Assembly: GCA_026386995.1 (NCBI GenBank)
Contig: JAPLMO010000169.1
Coordinates: 1 to 6,073, forward strand
Source: Planctomycetota bacterium
GTDB lineage: Bacteria > Planctomycetota > Phycisphaerae > FEN-1346
Direction of reading: 5' to 3'
DNA: 6,073 bases
Shown here: positions 1 to 5,628 of the stretch, piece by piece
Layout of the letters: every line of letters begins with the position of its first letter
How positions within the stretch are numbered: position 1 is the stretch's first letter
Made by a program: the position numbers and the translations under genes
Notes under the pieces: model-generated
Database searches by the model: none
Seen by the model: the letters and a program-made list of their open reading frames with translations, nothing else
What the model was told of the DNA's origin: nothing

Positions 1-39
1 GCGGGTCAGGTCGAAGAGTCGCCTGGACTCCTGACCCGC
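1..39. repeat. Inverted repeat downstream of miaB
   Basis: Positions 1-10 (GCGGGTCAGG) and 30-39 (CCTGACCCGC) are perfect reverse complements. Inside the 19-base loop, 17-20 (AGTC) and 26-29 (GACT) can also pair, giving a two-part hairpin with a one-sided bulge. It lies about 145 bases past the miaB stop. On the miaB strand no T-rich tail follows within the window, so it is not a convincing intrinsic terminator. It could be a palindromic dispersed repeat or part of a larger structure cut by the window edge. Confidence 0.5.
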
Positions 40-80
40 CGCGCTAACTGCGTTTTCGACCGCGCCAACACGGTTTCGTC

Positions 81-108
81 GCGCGATGGGTCGGGAGACC
101 CACCGCGC
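81..108. repeat. GC-rich hairpin palindrome downstream of miaB
   Basis: TGGGTC (87-92) pairs with GACCCA (97-102) around a GGGA loop. After one mismatch (86/103) the stem continues with GCGCG (81-85) against CGCGC (104-108), so 11 of 12 positions pair. It resembles the other GGGTC/GACCC palindromes in this window (1-39, 382-396, 406-420). No T-tract follows on either strand. It is probably a repeat-type palindrome or an RNA 3'-end structure; its function is not determinable here. Confidence 0.5.
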
Positions 109-184
109 AAATGCCCAAGTTGCGCTGTCGTCCTAATCCGCAAGGCAAGGCCCGGTTTCAAGATGGGGGGCGCACAGCGCACGC

Positions 185-1843
185 TTACGGCCGCTCACGC
201 AGCGAGGCAAAAAGCGTGAGCGGAGTGGAGCCTATGACCTCGACGTCGGCCTCCGTACCCACGAGCCGCGCCGGACCATCGAAGACGACGATGCGGTTGC
301 AGGGGGTGCGACCTCTCAATTGCGGATTGCCCGCCGCGGCGGGTGAACTCCTTGCGGATTGCGGATTGGAGGCCGCGAAACAGGGGTCTGACCCCTTATC
401 CGTTGAGGGGTCTGACCCCTTTTTCGCATGCGGCCGCGGCGCAAGTTCTTCAACGAACACGCGGACCGTGCGGCCGACGAACTTACGGTTCTCCTCGCCG
501 GTGATCTCCTCGACGAGTGCCAAGAGGGCGTTGTTGCGGCGGCGTTTCTCGGCGTCGGGCACGTCGTCGGCCAGGCGCCTGGCGGCGGCCGTGCCCGGCC
601 GGGGGGAGTACTTGAACACGAAGGCCCCCGAGAATCGCGCCCGGCGAACGAGTTGGCACGTGGCCTCAAAGTCGGCCTCGCTCTCGCCGGAGAAGCCCAC
701 GATGAAGTCGCTAGCCACGGCCAAGCCCGGCCGCATGGCCCGGACCATCGCCACGCGGTCTAGATACTCCGCCACCGTGTAGCCGCGATTCATCCGCTCG
801 AGGACCGCATCGGAGCCCGCCTGGGCCGGCATGTGCAGGTACGGAATGACCGCTGGCACGTCGCGGAACACGCGAGCGAGGCGCTCGGTCATGGCCGCCG
901 GATGGCTGGTGATGAACGCGAGCCGCGCCAGGCCCGGCGTCTCGGCGACCTTTTCAAGGAGGTCCGCCAGGCCCCACCGCCGGCCGCCTTCCTGGGCGTC
1001 GTACTTGTTGACGGCCTGCCCCAGGAGCGTGATCTGCCGGGCGCCCTGCCCCACGAGCCGCCGCACCTCTTCGAGGATGACCGACGGGGGCCGGCTGCGC
1101 TCCGGCCCGCGGACGAACGGCACCACGCAGTACGAACAGAAGTTGTCGCACCCGCGTATGGCCACAACGTACGCCTGGCCGGGCGAACTGCCGCAGAGCG
1201 GGCGGCGGACCTCGGCGTCGTCGAGCGCGGCGTCGGAGGCGGCGAAGGCCGCAGAGGCAGCCTCCTCCCCTCTCCCCACCGAGGGAGAGGGGGCGGGGGT
1301 GAGGGGGCCGCCGCTGGGGGTCTCCAGCGTTGGCCCGGGCACTGTGGCACGGCTGGCTTGTCCAGCCGTGGTGTCAAGTCCGCAAGGCTCGCCACGGCTG
1401 GGCAAGCCAGCCGTGCCACATGTGTCGTTTGGGGGTGAGGTGACTTTGCCGCGCGGCGGGTCAAGGGCGTCCACCTTGCGGCCGGAGCGGGCCTCGGCGA
1501 TCAGGGCGGGAAGTTCCGCCAGCCGGCCCGGGGCGCACACAAGGTCGATGACCGGGGCACGCTTGCGGACGGCGGGGCCGTGCTCTTGTGCCATGCAACC
1601 CAGGAGGCCGACGACGAGGCGCGGCTCGCGGCGTTTGCGGGCGGCGAGTTTGCCGATGTTCGAGAAGACGCGGTTCTCCGCGTGGTCGCGGACCGAGCAG
1701 GTGACGAACAGCAGCACGTCGGCCGCCTGCGGATCGGCCACCAGTTCGGCGCCGCTCGTGCGCAGGACCTCGGCCACCAACTCGGCGTCAAGTTGGTTCA
1801 TCTGGCAACCGTAGGTCGTGATGTGGACGCGCGGATTGTCCAT
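185..1843 (-). CDS. miaB: tRNA-2-methylthio-N6-dimethylallyladenosine synthase MiaB, with two repeat-derived inserts
   Basis: MiaB is a cytosolic radical-SAM methylthiotransferase that adds the 2-methylthio group to i6A37 of tRNAs reading UNN codons, after MiaA has prenylated the base. Numbered from the ATG (552 residues), the N-terminal domain holds the three auxiliary-cluster cysteines: C13 in YGCQMN, C49 in VTCSVR and C83 in LGCMAQ. The radical-SAM motif is C232-DNF-C236-SY-C239, followed by LLGQAVNKY (about 273-281). A TRAM domain closes the protein, with GRTPCNRIVVF near 511-521. GCQMN points to MiaB rather than RimO or MtaB. The length exceeds the usual 430-480 residues because of inserts near residues 135-200 and 469-509, both encoded by palindromic repeat DNA and both in frame. 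ATG at 1843 was chosen over an in-frame GTG at 1849 because the latter coincides with the predicted transcription start; neither has a strong Shine-Dalgarno. The stop is TAA at 185-187. Confidence 0.93.
   Translation of the reverse strand: MDNPRVHITTYGCQMNQLDAELVAEVLRTSGAELVADPQAADVLLFVTCSVRDHAENRVFSNIGKLAARKRREPRLVVGLLGCMAQEHGPAVRKRAPVIDLVCAPGRLAELPALIAEARSGRKVDALDPPRGKVTSPPNDTCGTAGLPSRGEPCGLDTTAGQASRATVPGPTLETPSGGPLTPAPSPSVGRGEEAASAAFAASDAALDDAEVRRPLCGSSPGQAYVVAIRGCDNFCSYCVVPFVRGPERSRPPSVILEEVRRLVGQGARQITLLGQAVNKYDAQEGGRRWGLADLLEKVAETPGLARLAFITSHPAAMTERLARVFRDVPAVIPYLHMPAQAGSDAVLERMNRGYTVAEYLDRVAMVRAMRPGLAVASDFIVGFSGESEADFEATCQLVRRARFSGAFVFKYSPRPGTAAARRLADDVPDAEKRRRNNALLALVEEITGEENRKFVGRTVRVFVEELAPRPHAKKGSDPSTDKGSDPCFAASNPQSARSSPAAAGNPQLRGRTPCNRIVVFDGPARLVGTEADVEVIGSTPLTLFASLRERP
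191..223 (-). repeat. Inverted repeat in the last codons of miaB
   Basis: CCGCTCACGC (191-200) and GCGTGAGCGG (214-223) are perfect 10-bp reverse complements separated by 13 bases. The structure ends only three bases before the miaB TAA, so the last dozen codons of the gene can fold into a hairpin. The five T residues on the coding strand are in the loop, not after the stem, so it does not fit an intrinsic terminator. It could protect the mRNA 3' end or be chance in GC-rich sequence. Confidence 0.45.
320..368 (-). repeat. TTGCGGATTG repeats around a 14-bp palindrome, inside the miaB TRAM insert
   Basis: Three copies of TTGCGGATTG occur at 320-329, 352-361 and 359-368; the last two overlap with a 7-bp period. 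Between them CCCGCCGCGGCGGG (330-343) is a perfect palindrome. On the coding strand this reads as an Asn-Pro-Gln-containing peptide (NPQSARSSPAAAGNPQLRG) that is not part of a normal TRAM domain. A related AATCCGCAA lies outside the gene at 135-143 in the opposite orientation. Confidence 0.65.
382..420 (-). repeat. Tandem 15-bp GGGGTC-T-GACCCC palindrome inside miaB
   Basis: AGGGGTCTGACCCCT occurs identically at 382-396 and 406-420. Each copy is a perfect palindrome around its central T. The copies are 24 bp apart, exactly eight codons, so the peptide repeats as KGSDPSTD then KGSDPCFA (residues 475-490). They lie next to the TTGCGGATTG block in the TRAM-domain insert. Similar GGGGTCAGACCCC palindromes are, to my recollection, common dispersed repeats in some bacterial genomes; that identity is inference. 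Confidence 0.75.
1262..1306 (-). repeat. CCCTCTCCC/GGGAGAGGG hairpin element inside miaB linker
   Basis: CCCCTCTCCC (1267-1276) and GGGAGAGGGG (1283-1292) form a perfect 10-bp stem with a six-base loop. The coding strand reads PLTPAPSPSVGRGEE (residues 180-194). This closely resembles the 'LTPALSP..GRGE' peptide that is commonly seen where an intergenic palindrome is translated by gene callers. It lies in frame in the linker before the radical-SAM core. The match to a known dispersed family is from recall, not from a search. Confidence 0.7.
1343..1420 (-). repeat. 78-bp twin palindrome inside miaB linker
   Basis: The outer arms, 1343-1371 and 1392-1420, are reverse complements over 29 bp with one mismatch (1361/1402), around a 20-base centre. 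Each arm is itself a hairpin: CACGGCTGG (1348-1356) with CCAGCCGTG (1362-1370), and the same pair of 9-mers at 1393-1401 and 1407-1415, each with a five-base loop. The element therefore folds as one long stem or two small hairpins, like REP/BIME-type units. It spans exactly 26 codons (residues 142-167) and adds no stop. Confidence 0.85.
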
Positions 1844-1854
1844 GAGCACCGATG

Positions 1855-1883
1855 ATTATAGAAAGGCCGTCATGCGGCAACAA
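1855..1883 (-). promoter_or_regulatory. Predicted sigma70-type promoter of miaB
   Basis: On the minus strand a perfect -10 hexamer TATAAT (1855-1860) lies 17 bp downstream of a partial -35, TTGTTG (1878-1883, three of six consensus positions). An AT-rich hexamer like this stands out in such GC-rich DNA. The expected start of transcription is at G1849 or G1850, only six or seven bases before the miaB ATG. The mRNA would be almost leaderless, or fully leaderless if GTG1849 is used. Confidence 0.55.
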
Positions 1884-1923
1884 GCCGGCGAACGGCGTCG
1901 GGGGTAGTGCCTTGAGGCGGGTG

Positions 1924-1951
1924 GCATGGTCACGCCGTTGCGTGACCGTGC
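1924..1951 (-). terminator. Hairpin after the TPR gene, possible 3'-end structure
   Basis: GGTCACGC (1928-1935) and GCGTGACC (1940-1947) pair perfectly around a four-base loop. After one mismatch, three more base pairs extend the stem (1924-1926 with 1949-1951). It lies 36 bases past the TGA of the TPR gene and before the miaB promoter, a suitable place to end the upstream operon. There is no T-tract after the stem, so factor-independent termination is doubtful; it may instead block 3' exonucleases or be a repeat unit. Confidence 0.4.
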
Positions 1952-1986
1952 GGCAGTGATGGGCCAGACGCCAGATGGAAGACGCA

Positions 1987-4968
1987 TCATTTTGCGGCGG
2001 GCGCGGGCTGCGGCGCGGCCGTCGTCGCGGCCGACGGCGCCGGAAGCACCTGCCGCAGTTCGCTGAACCGTTTCTGAATGAGCGGGTCCTTGCCCCCGAG
2101 GCGGTCCGGCCGGACGATGATCTCCATTTTGTACAGATCGTCGGCCAATCTCTGAAGGTCCTCGGGTTTCTGGCCCAGTTGGCCGACACGATACGCACAA
2201 TAGAAGACGTGGTAGCGGCGGTCCCACAGGGCGTTGGCGTCGATGTTGCGTCCCTCGCCTTCGACGATTTCTTTCAGGACGTTCCAGATTTCCATTGCGG
2301 CCTCATAGCCTTCCTTGGCCGCCTTGAAATCTTTCGTGCCCGCGGCCTCGGCATCTTGGCGTGCCTTCTCTGCCAACCCCTCGTAGGCGCGGGCCAAGCC
2401 GTAGACGCAGTCGAACTTCATCGGTTCGCCCTTCTTTGGCTTCACGGCATTCGGGCCGCCGATCTCATGGTATATTTGCCGCGCGGCTTCAAAGTTGCCG
2501 ACCGCCAGATACAGTTCCGCGGTGTCGTAGCGGACATTTTCGATCTGGGCGGCCTTGTCGGCGCCGGCATTCGTTTCGAGCCAGAGGGCCAACCGGCCGC
2601 CGATGTCCTTGGCCTGCTCGACGTTGCGGGCTGCGATTTCCAGGGACTCCTTGTCGCCGCGCCTGACGCGATCGCGGACATCGTCGGTGACGGCCTTGAA
2701 AAGTCCCCGCAGGACCGGCCCCACTTCGTCCTCTTTCTTGTTCTTCTTGGCCACATCGAGGAACTCACTGAGGACCGCGATGGCCTCGTCGCGTTTGCCG
2801 AGTTTCTGGAGGGCGTCGATGCGGAGTTTCAGGATGCGGCCGCGGGCCTCGTCGCTCAGTTCAAACTTCTGCTCGATGGCCGCAAGCACCGGCAACGCAT
2901 CGCTGGGCAGTTCCACCTCGGGGTACAGGTAGATGTCGGCCGCGTTGACGTAGGCGGTCTCGGCCCAGTTCATCAACTGCTTCTTCTTTTCTTCGGGCAG
3001 GCCCTGGACGCCAATGGCGTAGTCGCCGAACAGGACGAGTTCCTGGGCGAGGGCTCGCGCGCGGCTGACGATGAAGCCCTTGTCGCGGCTGGTGATGACC
3101 TGTTCGCGGAACTGTTCCAGGTGGCAGAGCGCGACCCAGTACTTGGCGTCGGGCGCGTGCTCGGCCCCCGGCTGGACGGCCGCGAACGCGTTGGCGGCGT
3201 CGGCGAACTTCTTGCCGCGGAAAAGGACCATGGCGTAGAAGTACTGCTGGTCCAGGTCCTCCTTCAGGTACTTCGACGCGAACCACTTGAGGACATCTTC
3301 GTACGCCTGGCGGGTTGCCTCGCCGGCGTCGCGCTCGTAGACCTCGCCGAAGCAACTGACGGCCAGGCGGGCGGACGCCAAGGCGTACTGGAAGTTCGGG
3401 AACTCGTCGGGCACTTTCCGGAAGAGCGCCCCCGCCTCGGCCTTTCGGCCGACCTGGAGCAGGCACGCCGCCTGGCTGTAGAGGGCGGTGGGGTAGTTCT
3501 TCTCCTGCGCCCCCACTTTCTCGGCATACGCCTGGAATATGTTCAGGGCCTCCTCGAAGTCCTTGGCGTCCTTGGTCTTCTGGGCCTTATCGAGGGCGTC
3601 GTTGGCCTTGATCCATATCTGGAGGGGGTCCAGATCGGTCAGTTTGGTGGTCTGGCTGGTGCCCAGGAGGCCGTCCATGACCCACTGGACGACAATAGGC
3701 CACGGGTTCGGCTTCGCGTACATTTGGTTGAGGATATTGCGGCCGTCCTGCTCCATCCCCTTGTTGTTTTTTTGCTTGCCCTCCAGGATAAGGCTTTCGG
3801 CCTTCACCAGGGGCAGCGCGGCGCCAAGGGGCTCGGCATCGAGTTGATCGCCCCAGTTTTTAACGGCGGCGTCGACTGCCTCGCGGGCCGGGGCGAAGTC
3901 GCCCTTGCGGACCAGCGTGAGCGCCCGCTCGTAGAGAAGGCGGATGCGGAGGCTCTGGGCGGCCGCCGCCGCGGCCGCCGCCGTGGCCGACGCGGCGCCG
4001 CCCTTCGGTTGCGGAGCCTTGAGGGCGGCCTCCGCCAGGCGCTCGGCCTGGGCCAGCGACTCCAGGGCCTCATCGAACCTCCCGAGTTCGCGATAGGACA
4101 GGCCGATAACGAGGTACCCGTACCACTTGGCCGAGGTCTTGTCGGACGTTCGCGGACCCGCGTATTCCTGGAATGCGGTGATGGCGTCGTTCAGAAGGTC
4201 CTGGCGAGAGCGCTGCTTCGGGGCGGGCTTGAAGTCCACCGGAAGGGCCCAGCCGAGATAATAGATGACCCATGCCTCTTTGTACTTGGCTTCGCGCTGC
4301 ATCTGTCTAAGGTTCCGCTCGACGCCGGTGTTGGTAAACTTGTTGCGATCGATCATCGACATGCGACTGATCTCGGAGAGCCAGGCGGTGGCCTCCTCGG
4401 TGATCGCCTTGTACTGAGCCATGCAGGCATGCAAGAGGTCGATGACCCGCGAGCGGTTACCGCCGCGGCGGTCGGTCACTTCCAGGAGGTCCAGGTCCGT
4501 CTTCATCGACTTCTCGAAGACGAAGGTCGCCAGGTCCAGCCGCTGCTTGAGCAACTGGAGGCGCAGGCGCTCTCGCTCATCCTGCTTCTGGCTGAGCGGG
4601 ATGGCGGCGATGGCCTTGGCCGTCTCGTCGATGGCCGCCTCGTAAAGCACGCGGGCCTTATTGAAGGACTCTTCGCGCTGGCCGATGTTGCGGTTCTTCA
4701 GGGCGGCCTGGACCTCGATGGCGGCCATCGCGGCCTTGTCGCCGCTTGCTGCTGCGCCGCCCGGCGCGGAAGCCGGAGTTCCAGGAATCCCGCCGTTTGC
4801 AGTGCCGCCCACCCTCTTGAGATACTCTTTCTGAAGCGCCGTGAGGCCTCGCTGCTGGAGGCCCTTCATGAACGCATCGTCCGCGCCCGTCTGGGCAGAG
4901 GCGGCCCCGCCCAACGCCGCAAGCACGACCGCGATTGCTAAAACCGACACTGGCTGGGTCATTCGCAT
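1987..4968 (-). CDS. Large exported TPR-like repeat protein
   Basis: This 993-residue protein starts with a typical Sec signal peptide: MRM, a hydrophobic stretch near residues 7-21, and a likely cleavage site after ASA at residue 25. A low-complexity Gly/Ala/Pro stretch (about 53-76) follows. The remainder is largely helical, with recognisable TPR-like hairpins near residues 283-315 (GLSYRELGRFDEAL), 342-370, 494-523, 575-600, 711-740 and 812-836. An Ala-rich linker (325-337) interrupts the repeats and the C-terminus is an Ala/Pro tail. There is no enzymatic motif and no membrane segment after the signal peptide. It probably acts in the periplasm as a protein-binding scaffold. Being just downstream of two ExbD-like genes, it may be the partner that their motor acts on. 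ATG at 4968 is preceded by GAGGG (4974-4978) five bases upstream; an ATG two codons later is the alternative. The stop is TGA at 1987-1989. I do not recognise a named family. Confidence 0.85.
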   Translation of the reverse strand: MRMTQPVSVLAIAVVLAALGGAASAQTGADDAFMKGLQQRGLTALQKEYLKRVGGTANGGIPGTPASAPGGAAASGDKAAMAAIEVQAALKNRNIGQREESFNKARVLYEAAIDETAKAIAAIPLSQKQDERERLRLQLLKQRLDLATFVFEKSMKTDLDLLEVTDRRGGNRSRVIDLLHACMAQYKAITEEATAWLSEISRMSMIDRNKFTNTGVERNLRQMQREAKYKEAWVIYYLGWALPVDFKPAPKQRSRQDLLNDAITAFQEYAGPRTSDKTSAKWYGYLVIGLSYRELGRFDEALESLAQAERLAEAALKAPQPKGGAASATAAAAAAAAQSLRIRLLYERALTLVRKGDFAPAREAVDAAVKNWGDQLDAEPLGAALPLVKAESLILEGKQKNNKGMEQDGRNILNQMYAKPNPWPIVVQWVMDGLLGTSQTTKLTDLDPLQIWIKANDALDKAQKTKDAKDFEEALNIFQAYAEKVGAQEKNYPTALYSQAACLLQVGRKAEAGALFRKVPDEFPNFQYALASARLAVSCFGEVYERDAGEATRQAYEDVLKWFASKYLKEDLDQQYFYAMVLFRGKKFADAANAFAAVQPGAEHAPDAKYWVALCHLEQFREQVITSRDKGFIVSRARALAQELVLFGDYAIGVQGLPEEKKKQLMNWAETAYVNAADIYLYPEVELPSDALPVLAAIEQKFELSDEARGRILKLRIDALQKLGKRDEAIAVLSEFLDVAKKNKKEDEVGPVLRGLFKAVTDDVRDRVRRGDKESLEIAARNVEQAKDIGGRLALWLETNAGADKAAQIENVRYDTAELYLAVGNFEAARQIYHEIGGPNAVKPKKGEPMKFDCVYGLARAYEGLAEKARQDAEAAGTKDFKAAKEGYEAAMEIWNVLKEIVEGEGRNIDANALWDRRYHVFYCAYRVGQLGQKPEDLQRLADDLYKMEIIVRPDRLGGKDPLIQKRFSELRQVLPAPSAATTAAPQPAPAAK

Positions 4969-5091
4969 CTAGGCCCTCACTACCGCCGCATTCGACTTGG
5001 ATGAGCACCCCGCCACTTCCGCGGCAGGCCCAAAACGCCTCGCACGCCTGCCCTTGCCCCCCGCTGCTCCCACCCCGTTGGGCCGCACACA
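4969..5091. other. Intergenic gap between exbD-like gene and TPR gene
   Basis: These 123 bases hold the ribosome site of the TPR gene at the left end. They also contain one modest inverted repeat, GGCAGGC (5023-5029) with GCCTGCC (5046-5052). No promoter hexamers or T-tract are evident, so transcription probably reads through from the ExbD genes into the TPR gene. Confidence 0.5.
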
Positions 5092-5565
5092 CTACTGGTA
5101 CGGCACGGCGAACTGGATATTGGTGTATCGCGCGGCCACGGCCGCATCGAAGGCCCGCACCACCCATTTGTGGCGACAGGCCATCGTTGGCGCGATGAGA
5201 ATCGGCGTCGTGGCGGCAAGGCCCGCGGCGCGTTTCTCCTCCAGGGCCGCCCTCAGGGCGTCGAAGTTCGAGCCGAGGTTCTGGGTCTCGTTGAACGTGA
5301 TGGAACAGAACTCGTTCTTGGCGCCGTCGACGTACTGACCGTCCTGGCTGACGTCGAACAACTCGACCTTAATCCGCTGTTCGGTTATCTGCGGCTTGCC
5401 GGCCACCGGGCCGGAACTCTTGGGCAGGTTTGTCGTCAGGTACCCTTCCGACATGTCGAACGACGGCGTCAGGATGAAGAAGATCAGCAGGTTGAAGGTG
5501 ACGTCAATCATGGGCGTCATGGGCGGCTGCATCTTCGCGGAATCCGGCGCTTTCTTGATCCTCAT
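5092..5565 (-). CDS. ExbD/TolR-type biopolymer transport protein (second copy)
   Basis: This 157-residue protein has the ExbD/TolR layout: a short basic cytoplasmic N-terminus (MRIKKAP), one transmembrane helix (about 18-33, PMIDVTFNLLIFFILT) and a periplasmic domain of about 120 residues. Asp21 in MTPMID matches the conserved membrane aspartate that ExbD and TolR need to use the proton motive force. In known systems such a protein pairs with an ExbB/TolQ channel and transmits force to an envelope partner. ATG at 5565 was chosen because AAGGAG (5572-5577) lies six bases upstream; a longer reading from a TTG at 5622 adds 19 residues that are poor in ExbD character. It lies 63 bp after the first exbD-like gene and 123 bp before the TPR gene. 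The substrate is unknown, so the symbol is left blank. Confidence 0.9.
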   Translation of the reverse strand: MRIKKAPDSAKMQPPMTPMIDVTFNLLIFFILTPSFDMSEGYLTTNLPKSSGPVAGKPQITEQRIKVELFDVSQDGQYVDGAKNEFCSITFNETQNLGSNFDALRAALEEKRAAGLAATTPILIAPTMACRHKWVVRAFDAAVAARYTNIQFAVPYQ

Positions 5566-5571
5566 AACCTG

Positions 5572-5577
5572 CTCCTT
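5572..5577 (-). promoter_or_regulatory. Ribosome binding site of the second exbD-like gene
   Basis: AAGGAG on the minus strand is six bases upstream of ATG5565. It is the strongest Shine-Dalgarno in the window and decides the start in favour of ATG5565 over the upstream in-frame TTG at 5622. Confidence 0.8.
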
Positions 5578-5628
5578 GCTTCCACCGGCGCCGCGGCGGC
5601 GCGGGCCTGGTATGACGGCCAACCGCGT

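Noticed and set aside
1..219. Plus-strand frame open from the window edge to a TGA at 217-219, containing a CPSC motif
   Set aside because: It runs through two palindromes and into the end of miaB, shows no domain, and would overlap miaB antisense. A gene tail cannot be supported from this.
1262..1441. CRISPR array or coding minisatellite
   Set aside because: The repeats are nested palindromes of different types and sizes, not regularly spaced direct repeats with unique spacers.
831..1814. Long plus-strand open frames opposite miaB
   Set aside because: They are Arg/Ser/Pro-rich low-complexity translations antisense to conserved MiaB motifs, as expected for shadow frames.
185..1843. miaB as a pseudogene because of the repeat insertions
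   Set aside because: All six cluster-binding cysteines and both ends of the TRAM domain are present, and both inserts keep the frame with no stop.
1975..4941. A 988-codon open frame on the plus strand, antisense to the TPR gene
   Set aside because: GC-rich genes often leave the opposite strand open. The minus-strand frame has a signal peptide, a ribosome site and TPR-like helices, while the antisense frame has no recognisable domain or start signal.
5566..5622. N-terminal extension of the second exbD-like gene from TTG5622
   Set aside because: It is rich in Arg/Gly/Pro, and the strong AAGGAG site six bases before ATG5565 fits the shorter protein, which has the normal ExbD N-terminus.
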